From: Opitutaceae bacterium | Lineage (GTDB): Bacteria > Verrucomicrobiota > Verrucomicrobiia > Opitutales > Opitutaceae | Assembly: GCA_016794625.1 (NCBI GenBank) | Contig: JAEUGY010000042.1 | Span: 1-64,000, forward strand | Length of the DNA: 64,000 nucleotides | Direction of reading: 5' to 3' | Shown here: positions 28,734-37,990 of the stretch, piece after piece | Position numbering within the stretch: position 1 is the first letter of the stretch | How the letters are laid out: the number at the start of each line of letters is the position of its first letter | Notes under the pieces: model-generated | Seen by the model: the letters and a program-made list of their open reading frames with translations, nothing else | Databases searched by the model: none | What the model was told of the DNA's origin: nothing | Translations under genes and position numbers: made by a program

Positions 28734-29609
28734 ATGGCACTGAAACCTTTTCGACCCCTTACGCCGGCCCAACGCTTTACGCTGTTGAACCGGGCGGAAG
28801 GACTCAGCAAGAAACGTCCAGAGCGTGCGCTTACCGAACCCAAACCGAAGACGGGCGGGCGCAATGTCTACGGACGTGTCACCTCACGCCGTCGCGGCGG
28901 TGGTCACAAACAACTCTATCGAATCATTGATTTTAAGCGCTTCGATAAGGTCGGTGTACCAGCCAAGGTCATTGCGCTTGAGTATGATCCCAATCGTACA
29001 GCCCATATCGCGCTTTTGCAGTATCAGGATGAAAAGGCGGAAAAGCGCTACATTGTTGCTCCGAAAGGACTTGAGGTCGGTGCGACGATCATTGCAGCCA
29101 ACACGGCTACGACCAATGATTTTCTGATTGGAAACAATTTCCCTCTGCATTTGATCCCTCCCTCCACAAAACTGCATTGCGTGGAGCTGGTGCCTGGACG
29201 AGGAGCGAAGATGGGGCGCACTGCGGGCACCTCGATCGAACTTGTCGCGGTTGAAAATGGAGTGGCTCAGCTCAAGATGCCCTCCGGTGAGATCCGTTTG
29301 GTGAGTCCAAACTGTCGTGGCACCATCGGCGAGGTTGGCAATGGTGATCATTCCAACGAATCGCTTGGTAAAGCAGGTCGCAATCGATGGCTCGGGCGGC
29401 GACCGCGTGTGCGCGGTATGGCCATGAACCCGGTTGATCACCCCAACGGTGGTGGTCAAGGTAAGTCCAAGGGTGGCGGTGGCCGTCAGCAGCTGGTGTC
29501 ACCTTGGGGTCAACTCGCCAAAGGTTTTCCCACGAGGCGCCGCTCCAAAACCACGAGCAGCCAGATTCTGGTTCGCCACAATGGTCGTCCGCCGCGCAAC
29601 AAGAAGTAA
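28734..29609 (+). CDS. rplB: 50S ribosomal protein L2
   Basis: L2, 291 aa; essential for subunit joining and peptidyl transfer. The conserved GRVTSRRRGGGHKQLYR (near 49-65) and VDHPNGGGQGKSKGGG, including the functionally important His, are present. It is slightly longer than the usual 273-277 aa because of an N-terminal addition. A Shine-Dalgarno site GGAGAA precedes ATG 28734. Confidence 0.98.
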   Translation: MALKPFRPLTPAQRFTLLNRAEGLSKKRPERALTEPKPKTGGRNVYGRVTSRRRGGGHKQLYRIIDFKRFDKVGVPAKVIALEYDPNRTAHIALLQYQDEKAEKRYIVAPKGLEVGATIIAANTATTNDFLIGNNFPLHLIPPSTKLHCVELVPGRGAKMGRTAGTSIELVAVENGVAQLKMPSGEIRLVSPNCRGTIGEVGNGDHSNESLGKAGRNRWLGRRPRVRGMAMNPVDHPNGGGQGKSKGGGGRQQLVSPWGQLAKGFPTRRRSKTTSSQILVRHNGRPPRNKK

Positions 29610-29624
29610 TTATCACTCGCTACC

Positions 29625-29903
29625 ATGGCTCGCTCCATCAAAAAAGGTTTCTTCGTCGACTACCACCTGCTCGAGAAAATCGAGAAGGCAACCAAGTCCG
29701 GTGCAACGAAGAAGCCCATTCAGACTTGGTCTCGCCGCTCGACGATCACCCCCGATTTTATTGGGCTCACCTTCAACGTTCACAATGGCAAAGCCTTCGT
29801 TGCCGTGTACGTGACCGAAAACATGGTGGGTCATAAGTTGGGCGAATTTGCTCCCACCCGCGTGTTCAAGGCCCACGGCGGCATGACGCGGAAAGAGATT
29901 TAA
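29625..29903 (+). CDS. rpsS: 30S ribosomal protein S19
   Basis: S19, 92 aa, normal length, in the 30S head. [32 protein letters not shown] and the terminal [15 protein letters not shown] are conserved. Start in CC-ATG context, 15 nt after rplB. A gene-free 135-nt spacer follows before rplV. Confidence 0.98.
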   Translation: MARSIKKGFFVDYHLLEKIEKATKSGATKKPIQTWSRRSTITPDFIGLTFNVHNGKAFVAVYVTENMVGHKLGEFAPTRVFKAHGGMTRKEI

Positions 29904-30038
29904 GGTTACTCGTACACGCAATCCTACTCCATCCGCCGCCAGGCGAGATGCCAATCACCACTCGATATCAACAAAGGACAGGATCGGCACTTGGCTGTCG
30001 GTTGCTGTCGCCCTCTCAGGGAATCCCTCTTCGATACC

Positions 30039-30380
30039 ATGGAAGTTCAAGCAATCACCCGCTATGCTCGCATGTCGCCTAAAAAGGTGCGCGAGGTGGC
30101 CCGTACCATTCAGGGGCGCAAGGCTCCAGACGCCGTCGATCTCCTCGGGATCATTCCACGCAAGAGCGCACGGTTGATCGTCAAAACACTTAAGAGTGCG
30201 ATCGCCAACGCAGAGAATAACAACAACCTCTCGGCCGATTCGTTGATTGTAAAATCAGCGATCGTTGACCAAGGGCCGGTTCTCAAACGCTTCAAGGCCG
30301 GAGCTCGTGGCACTGCGATGCCGCGCCGCAAGAAGATGTCGCACATCACGATCGTCCTGACCGACGGCAACACCAACTGA
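30039..30380 (+). CDS. rplV: 50S ribosomal protein L22
   Basis: L22, 113 aa; its beta hairpin lines the exit tunnel at the macrolide site. [21 protein letters not shown] and the hairpin [19 protein letters not shown] are conserved. ATG 30039 (CC-ATG context) matches the family start; an in-frame upstream extension is not conserved and is left out. rpsC follows after 8 nt. Confidence 0.96.
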   Translation: MEVQAITRYARMSPKKVREVARTIQGRKAPDAVDLLGIIPRKSARLIVKTLKSAIANAENNNNLSADSLIVKSAIVDQGPVLKRFKAGARGTAMPRRKKMSHITIVLTDGNTN

Positions 30381-30388
30381 TCCTCGCC

Positions 30389-31024
30389 ATGGGCCAAAAA
30401 ACGAATCCTACCGGTTTCCGTCTCGCAGTCCGCCGTAATTGGCAGTCGCGCTGGTTCGCCAGCAAGAAGGATTTTCCGAAACTGTTGCTTGAAGATCAGA
30501 TCATCCGTCAAAAACTGATGGAAAAGCTGAAGCAGGCCTCCGTGCCGCGCATTTTCATCGAGCGCGCTTCCAACCGAGTTCGTGTTAAGATTTATACAGC
30601 CCGCCCTGGCGTTGTCATTGGACGTAAGGGTCAAGAGGTTGAAAAGATCAAGGAGGAGCTGGCGAAGCTGACTGGGAAAGAGATCTTGCTGGATATCCAG
30701 GAGGTCAAGAAACCCGAGATTGAGGCTCAACTGGTCGCAGAGAACGTAGCCCTTCAACTCGAGCGCCGCATTGCCTTTCGCCGTGCCATGAAAAAGGCGG
30801 TTGAAATGGCAATGGCTCTCGGAGCGGAGGGAATCCGTATCCAGTGTTCGGGTCGCTTGGGTGGTGCGGATATCGCCCGTCGGGAATGGCAGCGTAAAGG
30901 GCGTGTGCCGCTGCATACGCTGCGGGAGAATATCGACTACGGATTTTCTGAAGCCCAGACGGTTTACGGCAAAATCGGCGTCAAGTGCTGGATCTGCAAA
31001 AAGGAGTCCGACAACGCTGTCTGA
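30389..31024 (+). CDS. rpsC: 30S ribosomal protein S3
   Basis: S3, 211 aa; mRNA entry channel protein with helicase function. The start [18 protein letters not shown], the KH motif [19 protein letters not shown] and the C-terminal [17 protein letters not shown] are conserved. Start in CC-ATG context. Confidence 0.98.
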   Translation: MGQKTNPTGFRLAVRRNWQSRWFASKKDFPKLLLEDQIIRQKLMEKLKQASVPRIFIERASNRVRVKIYTARPGVVIGRKGQEVEKIKEELAKLTGKEILLDIQEVKKPEIEAQLVAENVALQLERRIAFRRAMKKAVEMAMALGAEGIRIQCSGRLGGADIARREWQRKGRVPLHTLRENIDYGFSEAQTVYGKIGVKCWICKKESDNAV

Positions 31025-31105
31025 GCTCGTCACCGATCCGATGGTCAGGTGTCACAAACGCCAGATCAGGATCGCCGATGAAACCTTCAAATACCGTATA
31101 TTCCC

Positions 31106-31528
31106 ATGGCTCTCGCTCCCTCTCGCACCAAGTATCGCAAATCCCAGAAGGGGTCTCGCGCTGGAAACGCAAAGCGTGGTAACACGCTCGCTTTCGGTGA
31201 GTTCGGTCTTCAATCGTTGTCCCGTGGTCCTATGACCGGTCAACAGATTGAGGCGGCCCGAGTAACTATTTCCCGTCATCTCAAGCGCAAAGGCAAATTG
31301 TGGATCCGGATCTTCCCCCACAAGCCAGTGACAAAGAAACCGGCTGAAGTTCGGCAAGGTCAAGGTAAAGGCCCGGTCGAATTCTACGTCGCTGTTATCA
31401 AGCCCGGGGCCGTTTTGTTTGAGCTCTCCGGTGTTCCCGCCAGTATCGCGAAGGAAGCGTTCCGGTTGGCTGACGCCAAACTGCCTTTCCGCTGTCGGTT
31501 CATCGTTCGTGGCGGTGCAGCAGCATAA
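31106..31528 (+). CDS. rplP: 50S ribosomal protein L16
   Basis: L16, 140 aa; positions A-site tRNA in the large subunit. It shows [32 protein letters not shown] and the conserved [21 protein letters not shown] 31106 in CC-ATG context, 81 nt after rpsC with nothing notable between. Confidence 0.97.
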   Translation: MALAPSRTKYRKSQKGSRAGNAKRGNTLAFGEFGLQSLSRGPMTGQQIEAARVTISRHLKRKGKLWIRIFPHKPVTKKPAEVRQGQGKGPVEFYVAVIKPGAVLFELSGVPASIAKEAFRLADAKLPFRCRFIVRGGAAA

Positions 31529-31552
31529 TCAAACCTTTATTCATCCATCGCC

Positions 31553-31753
31553 ATGACAGCGAAAGAAATCAACGAGCTCTCTCCGGTAGAAATTGATACC
31601 AAGGTTCGCGAAAACCGCGAACAACTCCTCCAACTGCGCTTGCGGAAACAGACCGGACAGGTCGAGAAAACGCATGAGCTCCGTTCGCTGCGCAAGGACA
31701 TTGCCCGCCTTCTGACCGCCGCGAAAGCAAAGAAGTCAGTCAAAGCCGCTTAA
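31553..31753 (+). CDS. rpmC: 50S ribosomal protein L29
   Basis: L29, 66 aa, two-helix protein at the tunnel exit. The pattern [19 protein letters not shown] followed by LRLRKQTGQ and a lysine-rich tail fits the family and its place between rplP and rpsQ. CC-ATG context; rpsQ starts 4 nt downstream. Confidence 0.94.
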   Translation: MTAKEINELSPVEIDTKVRENREQLLQLRLRKQTGQVEKTHELRSLRKDIARLLTAAKAKKSVKAA

Positions 31754-31757
31754 CGCC

Positions 31758-32105
31758 ATGTCCACTCGCAACACTCGTAAAACCCTGACGGGCTTCGTGA
31801 CCAGCCGTTCTGGTGACAAGTCAATCAAAGTCACCATTCCGTACAAGACGCCTCATCCACGTTACCACAAGGTGATCAATCGCCAAACTGTGGTGCACGT
31901 CCACGACGAGAACAATGAGACCAAGACCGGCGACAAAGTCGAAGTTATGGAAACTCGTCCCCTCAGTCGTCTGAAACGTTGGCGCGTCATCCGAGTGGTC
32001 GAAAAGGCCGTTACTTCGGATGCTGTCGCAATCAGCGAAGCGGATGTCGCGGCGGCGGTTCCCACCAAGACAACCATGACTTCCTCGGCTTCTCCCAAAG
32101 TTTGA
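31758..32105 (+). CDS. rpsQ: 30S ribosomal protein S17 with C-terminal tail
   Basis: S17, 115 aa; binds 16S rRNA helix 11. The OB-fold core RKTLTGFVTSRSGDKSIKV to ETRPLSRLKRWRVIRVVEKA covers residues 7-83 and equals a full-length normal S17. The last 30 residues form an Ala/Thr/Ser-rich tail without homology I can recognise. CC-ATG start context. Confidence 0.96.
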   Translation: MSTRNTRKTLTGFVTSRSGDKSIKVTIPYKTPHPRYHKVINRQTVVHVHDENNETKTGDKVEVMETRPLSRLKRWRVIRVVEKAVTSDAVAISEADVAAAVPTKTTMTSSASPKV

Positions 32106-32140
32106 TCGGGCAGATACCATAAAACATAATCGACCCTGCC

Positions 32141-32506
32141 ATGATCCAACTACGTTCAATTCTCGAAGTCGCCGACAACACAGGCGCACGCAAGGCCGCG
32201 TATATTTCCCGTAAAGGTCAGAAGACGGATACGGCCGGCGTGGGTGACATTGTCACCGTCCATATTAAAGAAAGCACTACGGATGCAACCGTCAAGAAAG
32301 GCGAAGTCGCCAAAGCGGTTGTTGTAAGAACCCGTGCTCCCGTCCGCCGCGCGGATGGCAGTTACCTTCGGTTCGATAGCAACGCGATCGTCATCATTGG
32401 CGCTGACGGCAATCCAAAAGGCACGCGCATTTTCGGGCCCGTGGCCCGCGAGCTTCGCGCAAAGAATTTCATGAAAATCATCTCGCTCGCTCCCGAGGTG
32501 CTCTAA
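32141..32506 (+). CDS. rplN: 50S ribosomal protein L14
   Basis: L14, 121 aa, normal length; forms an intersubunit bridge. [36 protein letters not shown] and [23 protein letters not shown] are the family signatures. CC-ATG context; rplX follows after 11 nt. Confidence 0.98.
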   Translation: MIQLRSILEVADNTGARKAAYISRKGQKTDTAGVGDIVTVHIKESTTDATVKKGEVAKAVVVRTRAPVRRADGSYLRFDSNAIVIIGADGNPKGTRIFGPVARELRAKNFMKIISLAPEVL

Positions 32507-32517
32507 CCGCTACGAAC

Positions 32518-32793
32518 ATGCAGAAGTTTCACATCAAAAGAGGCGATGAGGTTGTTGTCATCGCCGGTTCCCACAAAGGAAAATCAGGCAAGATTCTCGA
32601 AGTTCTTGCCGCGACAAATCGCGCTCGTGTTGAGGGCGTTGCGATGATCAAGCGTCACCTCAAGAAGTCGCAGGAGCATCCAAATGGTACCATCGCGGAA
32701 CGCGAGGGATCAATTCATGTTTCCAACCTGCAGCTGAAGACCCGTTTCGACGGGAGCAAGCGCCGCGTGGCAAAGGCTCCTACGACCGCTTGA
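32518..32793 (+). CDS. rplX: 50S ribosomal protein L24
   Basis: L24, 91 aa, slightly short for the family; an assembly initiator. The KOW motif KRGDEVVVIAGSHKGKSGKI is near the N-terminus and GVAMIKRHLKKSQEHPNG follows. The start at 32518 is one of the minority without CC before ATG. Confidence 0.96.
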   Translation: MQKFHIKRGDEVVVIAGSHKGKSGKILEVLAATNRARVEGVAMIKRHLKKSQEHPNGTIAEREGSIHVSNLQLKTRFDGSKRRVAKAPTTA

Positions 32794-32911
32794 TGCCAGA
32801 TGGGCGGTGGAAGGTTCTTGCCAGAAAAGCCCTTCCTCCGCACCGTCGTCGTTTTTTCAGTTTAATCCTCTCATCTCTACGCCACCGGCTTGGAAATCCG
32901 GGGCCCTCTCC

Positions 32912-33484
32912 ATGAGCACAGTACCAACTCTCAAGAAAACATACTCCGAATACGTTGTTCCCGAGCTAATTAAAAGCCGGGGATACAAGAACAAGCACGA
33001 AGTCCCTCGGATCACCAAGGTGGTGCTCAATACCGGGATAGACTCGGAGGCGGACAAAAACCTGATCGCGGACGTAGCGCGGGATCTCGGGTTGATTGCC
33101 GGACAGAAGCCCGTGTTGGCAAAGTCCAAGAAGGCGATTGCGAATTTCAAGTTGCGGGCAGGCCAGGTGGTTGGTGCGCATGTGACGCTCCGAGGAAACT
33201 CCATGTGGGAGTTCCTTTACCGTCTGTTGTCGGTCGCTCTTCCCACGATCCGAGATTTTCGCGGGGTATCTCCGAAGCTCGATGGACAAGGCAATTACAA
33301 TCTTGGTATCAATGATTTTGCCATTTTCCCGGAAATCACGGTTGAGAATGTGAAGAAGACCATGGGACTTGATATCACCATTGTCACGACTGCATCCAAT
33401 GATGAAGAGGGTCGGGAGCTGCTCAAGTTGATGGGTATGCCCTTCCGTCGCACCGAAGCCGCAAAAGCTTCCACCGCAGCTTAA
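32912..33484 (+). CDS. rplE: 50S ribosomal protein L5
   Basis: L5, 190 aa; binds 5S rRNA and the P-site tRNA elbow. Conserved parts include PRITKVVLNTGI, SKKAIANFKLRAGQ and LPTIRDFRGVSPKLDGQGNY. ATG 32912 (CC-ATG context) is chosen over an open but unconserved upstream extension; this leaves a 118-nt spacer after rplX. Confidence 0.97.
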   Translation: MSTVPTLKKTYSEYVVPELIKSRGYKNKHEVPRITKVVLNTGIDSEADKNLIADVARDLGLIAGQKPVLAKSKKAIANFKLRAGQVVGAHVTLRGNSMWEFLYRLLSVALPTIRDFRGVSPKLDGQGNYNLGINDFAIFPEITVENVKKTMGLDITIVTTASNDEEGRELLKLMGMPFRRTEAAKASTAA

Positions 33485-33502
33485 TCTTAACAACGATTTG
33501 CC

Positions 33503-33808
33503 ATGCCGAAAACTTCTGCCATCCAGCGCAACGAGAAACGCAAGAAGCTCGTTGTAAAATTTGCCGCTAAGCGCGCCGAGCTGAAAGCCATCCTCGCCAA
33601 TCCGGGTAGCAACGACGAAGAGTTCTTTGCAGCTCAAAAGAAGCTGCAGAAGCTCCCGCGTAACTCCTCGAAAAATCGAGTGCGTAACCGGTGTTCTATG
33701 AGCGGACGCCCACGGGCGTATATTGGTAAATTCGGCGTCTCGCGTATCCAATTCCGCGAGTTGGCTCTGGCCGGAAAAATCCCAGGTGTCACCAAGTCTT
33801 CCTGGTAA
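33503..33808 (+). CDS. rpsN: 30S ribosomal protein S14 (long, zinc-free type)
   Basis: S14, 101 aa. This is the long C-minus form without the CXXC pairs of the short zinc-binding type; signature [19 protein letters not shown] and the end [11 protein letters not shown] are present. It lies between rplE and rpsH in the normal order. CC-ATG context. Confidence 0.97.
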   Translation: MPKTSAIQRNEKRKKLVVKFAAKRAELKAILANPGSNDEEFFAAQKKLQKLPRNSSKNRVRNRCSMSGRPRAYIGKFGVSRIQFRELALAGKIPGVTKSSW

Positions 33809-33889
33809 CTCTTTCAACTTTCTTCGGGAGTCAATGTGCCGCAGGGCACTCTGGATATGACCCGTTGATATAATCAAACATCCATCACC

Positions 33890-34282
33890 ATGACAGATCC
33901 CATCAGCGATTTTCTGACTCGACTTCGGAACGCATCGAAAGCGAAGAAAGCCGAAACCTCGGCGCCGCATTCGAATATGAAGGAGAGCATCGCCGCCATT
34001 TTGAAGGCGGACGGGTTCATTTCGGACTTTTCGATCGGAGCAGATGAAAAGGGCCACAAGACGCTTGTCGTCACGCTAAAGTATGTGAATGAGAGCCCGG
34101 CAATCACCAATCTCACCCGTGTGTCGACCCCGGGCAGGCGTCTCTATTACCGCTACAGCGAAATTCCGCGGGTTCTGAATGGACTCGGAATCAGCATTCT
34201 TTCCACGTCTCGTGGCTTGATGAACAACCAGGATTGCCTCCGCAATAAAGTCGGCGGAGAGCTGATTTGTAATGTTTGGTAA
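33890..34282 (+). CDS. rpsH: 30S ribosomal protein S8
   Basis: S8, 130 aa, normal length; primary 16S rRNA binder and in enteric bacteria the spc operon repressor. DPISDFLTRLRNASKA at the start and STSRGLMNNQDCLRNKVGGE near the end are typical. CC-ATG context. rplF follows after 15 nt. Confidence 0.98.
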   Translation: MTDPISDFLTRLRNASKAKKAETSAPHSNMKESIAAILKADGFISDFSIGADEKGHKTLVVTLKYVNESPAITNLTRVSTPGRRLYYRYSEIPRVLNGLGISILSTSRGLMNNQDCLRNKVGGELICNVW

Positions 34283-34297
34283 CCGAGAAACATCACC

Positions 34298-34837
34298 ATG
34301 AGTCGCATTGGAAAACAACCCGTTCCCATTCCTGAAAAGGTCAAAGTAGACGTCAAGGCGGATAACACCGTGTTCGTCGAAGGACCCAAGGGCAAGGTGA
34401 ACAAGACATTCTCACCCGTCGTAAAGATCTCGATCGCCGACAAGAAAGTGACCTTCGCTCCGACAGAGGAGACGCGCTTTTCGCGAGCGATGTACGGCAC
34501 GGCACGTTCGGTCGTGGCCGGCATGGTCAAGGGCGTTACCGAAGGTTATACAAAAGAACTGGAAATCCAAGGAGTTGGATTTAAAGCGAACCTGAAAGGT
34601 AAGCAGATCGATTTAGCCTTGGGCTATTCCCATCCTATTGTCTTCGATATTCCAGACGGGATTAAGGTGACGATCACCGATCAGACAAAGCTCAAGATCG
34701 AAGGAGTCGACAAGCAACTTGTTGGCGCCGTGACCGCGGAGATTCGTAGTTATTACCCGCCGGAACCCTATAAGGGCAAGGGCGTGCGCATCGTTGGCGA
34801 GCGCGTTCGACGCAAAGAAGGCAAGACAGTCGCCTAA
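34298..34837 (+). CDS. rplF: 50S ribosomal protein L6
   Basis: L6, 179 aa, two duplicated domains, near the GTPase centre. MSRIGKQPVPIPEKVKV and the C-terminal motif PPEPYKGKGVRIVGERVRRKEGK are conserved. CC-ATG context. Confidence 0.98.
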   Translation: MSRIGKQPVPIPEKVKVDVKADNTVFVEGPKGKVNKTFSPVVKISIADKKVTFAPTEETRFSRAMYGTARSVVAGMVKGVTEGYTKELEIQGVGFKANLKGKQIDLALGYSHPIVFDIPDGIKVTITDQTKLKIEGVDKQLVGAVTAEIRSYYPPEPYKGKGVRIVGERVRRKEGKTVA

Positions 34838-34875
34838 CGTCACAAGAAACATCAACCAATTTTGGGAAACCTCCC

Positions 34876-35238
34876 ATGAATACTATTCAAAAAGCAGACC
34901 TCCTCCAGAAACGCCGTTGGCGGATTCGGAAAAAGGTCGTAGGCTCAGCGCTGCGCCCCCGGCTCAGCGTGAAATTTACGGCAAAGCACATTTACGCACA
35001 GGCGATCGACGACGCCGCTGGAGCGACGCTCGTTTTTCTTTCAAGTCTCGATCCCGAACTCCGGAAGCAGAACCTGAAAGCCAATTTGCTTGGAGCAAAG
35101 TCACTTGGTGTTGCTTTCGCCTCCAAGGCGAAGGCTGCTGGTCTTTCTTCCGTTGTTTTTGACCGCAACGGTGCCCGTTACCATGGCAAGGTGAAGAGCT
35201 TTGCCGAAGCCGCCCGCGAGGGCGGGCTTGTGTTCTAA
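34876..35238 (+). CDS. rplR: 50S ribosomal protein L18
   Basis: L18, 120 aa; binds 5S rRNA. RPRLSVKFTAKHIYAQAIDD and the end FDRNGARYHGKVKSFAEAAREGGL match the family. CC-ATG context, 38 nt after rplF, 11 nt before rpsE. Confidence 0.97.
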   Translation: MNTIQKADLLQKRRWRIRKKVVGSALRPRLSVKFTAKHIYAQAIDDAAGATLVFLSSLDPELRKQNLKANLLGAKSLGVAFASKAKAAGLSSVVFDRNGARYHGKVKSFAEAAREGGLVF

Positions 35239-35249
35239 CCTAGACGCCC

Positions 35250-35879
35250 ATGAGCACTGAAACTGTTACTACACCCGCTGCGGATACTCCCGGCGATAAT
35301 CGCAATCCTTCGGGCAGCGGTGGTCAACGCCGGGGTTCTAGACCAGGCGACAACCGTGGTCCGCGCCGCGATGGCGGCCAGGGCCGTCGTGACCGACGGG
35401 ATGCTCCGGCGAAGTCTGATGGACCCGAAATGATTGAGAAGGTTGTCTTTATCAATCGTTGCGCCAAGGTTGTGAAGGGTGGTCGTCGCTTTAGCTTCTC
35501 CGCGTTGGCGGTCGTTGGCGATCAAAAGGGCAACATCGGCGTGGGTCTGGGTAAGGCGAATGAAGTTCCGGACGCCATTCGTAAGAGCACCGAGCATGCA
35601 AAGAAGCGTTTGATTCATGTGAAGCTCAAAGGGGATACGATCCCGCATGAAGTCATGGGAGTTTTTGATGGAGGCAAAGTGCTCCTGAAACCGGCTTCGC
35701 CTGGAACTGGCCTCATCGCGGGTGGCGGTGTTCGCGCCGTCCTCGAGGCGGCTGGGGTCAAGAACGTGCTCACGAAATCTATGGGTTCGAACAACCACAT
35801 AGCGGTTGTGAACGCCACGGTCGCTGCTCTTCGGCAGCTACGTCTCGCCGAGGATATCGCGAGCATCCGCAAGAGCTAG
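35250..35879 (+). CDS. rpsE: 30S ribosomal protein S5 with disordered N-terminal extension
   Basis: S5, 209 aa against about 165 usual. The core starts near residue 61 ([21 protein letters not shown]) and holds [17 protein letters not shown] and the C-terminal domain. The first 60 residues are rich in Gly, Arg, Asp and Pro, with RGG-like pieces ([14 protein letters not shown]), and look disordered. CC-ATG context. No rpmD follows; rplO starts 63 nt later. Confidence 0.97.
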   Translation: MSTETVTTPAADTPGDNRNPSGSGGQRRGSRPGDNRGPRRDGGQGRRDRRDAPAKSDGPEMIEKVVFINRCAKVVKGGRRFSFSALAVVGDQKGNIGVGLGKANEVPDAIRKSTEHAKKRLIHVKLKGDTIPHEVMGVFDGGKVLLKPASPGTGLIAGGGVRAVLEAAGVKNVLTKSMGSNNHIAVVNATVAALRQLRLAEDIASIRKS

Positions 35880-35942
35880 TCATCTTAAAATCCGAGTTCT
35901 CGGCGGCGGTGGCCGTTGAGGGCGCATCTCTAGGAATCCTAT

Positions 35943-36389
35943 ATGAAACTTCACGAAATGAAAAACGTCGACGGTGCGGTGCACCGTCGCAAGCGAGTTG
36001 GCTGCGGCGAAGGCAGCGGCCATGGGAAGACATCCGGTCGGGGTGGCAAAGGTCAGACTGCCCGATCCGGTGGAAGCATTCGTCCTGGTTTTGAAGGTGG
36101 TCAGATGCCTCTGTACCGCAAGTTGCCTCATCGTGGCTTCAATCAGGCTGCCTTTCGCACCGAACCATCGGTGGTGAACGTTGGAGACCTCGCGACGTTA
36201 GATTCATCCATCACGGAGGTGAATGCCAAGATCCTTGCCGATCATGGCTTGATTCGTAAGGATGAAACGTTCGTGAAGGTTTTGGGTGATGGAGAATTGA
36301 GCAAGGCGCTGAAGATCACAGCGGCCAAATTTTCAGCCTCAGCGAAGGCGAAAATTGAGGCGGCTGGTGGCCAGGCGATCGTCGCCTGA
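35943..36389 (+). CDS. rplO: 50S ribosomal protein L15
   Basis: L15, 148 aa; late assembly protein. The glycine-rich KRVGCGEGSGHGKTSGRGGKG segment and RSGGSIRPGFEGGQMPLYRK are diagnostic. It directly follows rpsE because rpmD is absent, and is followed by a strong terminator before secY. Confidence 0.97.
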   Translation: MKLHEMKNVDGAVHRRKRVGCGEGSGHGKTSGRGGKGQTARSGGSIRPGFEGGQMPLYRKLPHRGFNQAAFRTEPSVVNVGDLATLDSSITEVNAKILADHGLIRKDETFVKVLGDGELSKALKITAAKFSASAKAKIEAAGGQAIVA

Positions 36390-36401
36390 ACCGTTTGTTC
36401 T

Positions 36402-36431
36402 GGGCCGCGCCTCTGCCGCGCGGCCCTTTTT
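36402..36431 (+). terminator. intrinsic terminator between rplO and secY
   Basis: GGGCCGCGC (36402-36410) pairs with GCGCGGCCC (36418-36426) around CTCTGCC and is followed by TTTTT. It separates the ribosomal spc genes from secY, which would then need its own promoter or partial readthrough. Confidence 0.88.
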
Positions 36432-36470
36432 GCACTCCGTCCTGCGAATTCTGACTTCTGAATTTCTCCT

Positions 36471-37973
36471 GTGTTTTCTGCTTTCACCAATTCCTTGAAG
36501 ATTCCGGAACTGCGTTCCCGGATTTTCTATACGTTGGCGCTGCTTTTTGTAGCCCGAGTTGGCGCCCACATCCCACTGCCTGGGCTTGATCCCAAGCCTC
36601 TACAAGCGTTTTTTGGTGATCAGGCGTCCGGAGGCGCAAGTGCTCTGGTCGGACTGTATAACATGTTCACCGGTGGTGCGCTGGTCAAGGGCGCCGTTTT
36701 TGCGCTCGGGATCATGCCTTACATCAGTGCGTCGATCATTTTCCAATTGATGACCGCGGTCGTTCCAGCTCTGAGCCGGTTGCAGCAGGAAGGTGATGTT
36801 GGTCGTCAGAAGCTTACGCAGTACACCCGATATGCCACGGTTTTGATCTGCTTGGTACAGGGAACGCTTTTGATTTTGGCACTTGAGAATCCCGGAAGAT
36901 TGTTTCCCGGCTATGATGTGAATCAGTATGGTTCGATCGTCATTGTGAGTAAGGTTTGGTTTCTGATCACATCCGTCATTTTCATGACGGCGGGGACATT
37001 GCTTCTCATGTGGCTGGGTGAGCAGATTACGCAGCGGGGAATAGGCAACGGTGTCTCGCTCTTGATCACGGTGGGCATCCTGGCTGACATTCCCGGTGCG
37101 GCGGCAGCGACCTACCAGTTGTTTTTCGCTCCGGTGGGTGTCGCAAGACTCGGATTGCCGCAAGCGATTATCATGGTCGCATTGTTTGTTGTTGTGACCA
37201 TGGGGATCATCATGGTGGTGCAAGGACAGCGGAAGATTCCCGTGCAATATGCAAAACGTGTGGTCGGAAACAAGGTGATGGGTGGCCAGAGTTCCTTCCT
37301 CCCCTTGAAGGTGAACTACTCGGGAGTCATGCCGGTGATCTTTGCGAGCGCCATTCTCCTGTTCCCTCAGCAGATTTTCGCCCAGTTAGGTGCCGCAATG
37401 AACTGGAAGTGGATGATCGAGTTCTCCAACAATCTACTGAGAGGACATTGGACCTATTATGCGTTCATGGTCTTTTTGATTCTCTTCTTCAGTTATTTTT
37501 GGGTGTCGGTGATGTTCAAGCCGATCCAGATTGCCGATGATCTGAAGAAGTATGGCGGATATATCCCAGGCGTGAGGCCAGGTGACCCGACAGCTCAGTT
37601 TCTTGACTTCATTATGACCCGACTGACTCTCGCCGGGGCGATTTTCCTCACGGTCATTGCGGTCATGCCCGATGTTTTGCTCTTTGAGCTCAATGTACCG
37701 CAACGCATTGCTATTTTCTTCGGCGGCACAGGAATGCTGATTACGGTGGGCGTGATTTTGGACACCATGCGGCAAATCGAGACGTTCCTGCTCCAGCGCC
37801 ACTACGATGGTTTCCTGAAGAAGGGACGAATCAGGGCAAGAAGCGTGGGCACGCAAAGTGCTACCAGCGAAGCTTTAAGCTCTGAAGCAGTGATGAAGCT
37901 GGTTTACCCGATGTTGGGTTTGTTCCTTCTTGGTTTGGGCATTTGGGCGTATCGACATTTCTCGGGAAATTAG
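36471..37973 (+). CDS. secY: preprotein translocase subunit SecY
   Basis: SecY, 500 aa against the usual 430-445, start GTG 36471. It forms the protein-conducting channel with SecE. The ten canonical membrane segments are present, with plug region ARVGAHIPLPGLD, YRRxxLN-like loops and the cytosolic loop KRVVGNKVMGGQSSFLPLK. After the usual end (HYDGFLKKGRIRARS) a further 43 residues contain an extra hydrophobic segment KLVYPMLGLFLLGLGIWAY. This looks like an eleventh membrane span. Confidence 0.97.
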   Translation: MFSAFTNSLKIPELRSRIFYTLALLFVARVGAHIPLPGLDPKPLQAFFGDQASGGASALVGLYNMFTGGALVKGAVFALGIMPYISASIIFQLMTAVVPALSRLQQEGDVGRQKLTQYTRYATVLICLVQGTLLILALENPGRLFPGYDVNQYGSIVIVSKVWFLITSVIFMTAGTLLLMWLGEQITQRGIGNGVSLLITVGILADIPGAAAATYQLFFAPVGVARLGLPQAIIMVALFVVVTMGIIMVVQGQRKIPVQYAKRVVGNKVMGGQSSFLPLKVNYSGVMPVIFASAILLFPQQIFAQLGAAMNWKWMIEFSNNLLRGHWTYYAFMVFLILFFSYFWVSVMFKPIQIADDLKKYGGYIPGVRPGDPTAQFLDFIMTRLTLAGAIFLTVIAVMPDVLLFELNVPQRIAIFFGGTGMLITVGVILDTMRQIETFLLQRHYDGFLKKGRIRARSVGTQSATSEALSSEAVMKLVYPMLGLFLLGLGIWAYRHFSGN

Positions 37974-37990
37974 GCTTTACTTCGGTCTTG

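Noticed and set aside
32966..34057. 363-codon open frame on the minus strand opposite rplE–rpsN–rpsH
   Set aside because: It spans three certain ribosomal protein genes and the translation matches no family.
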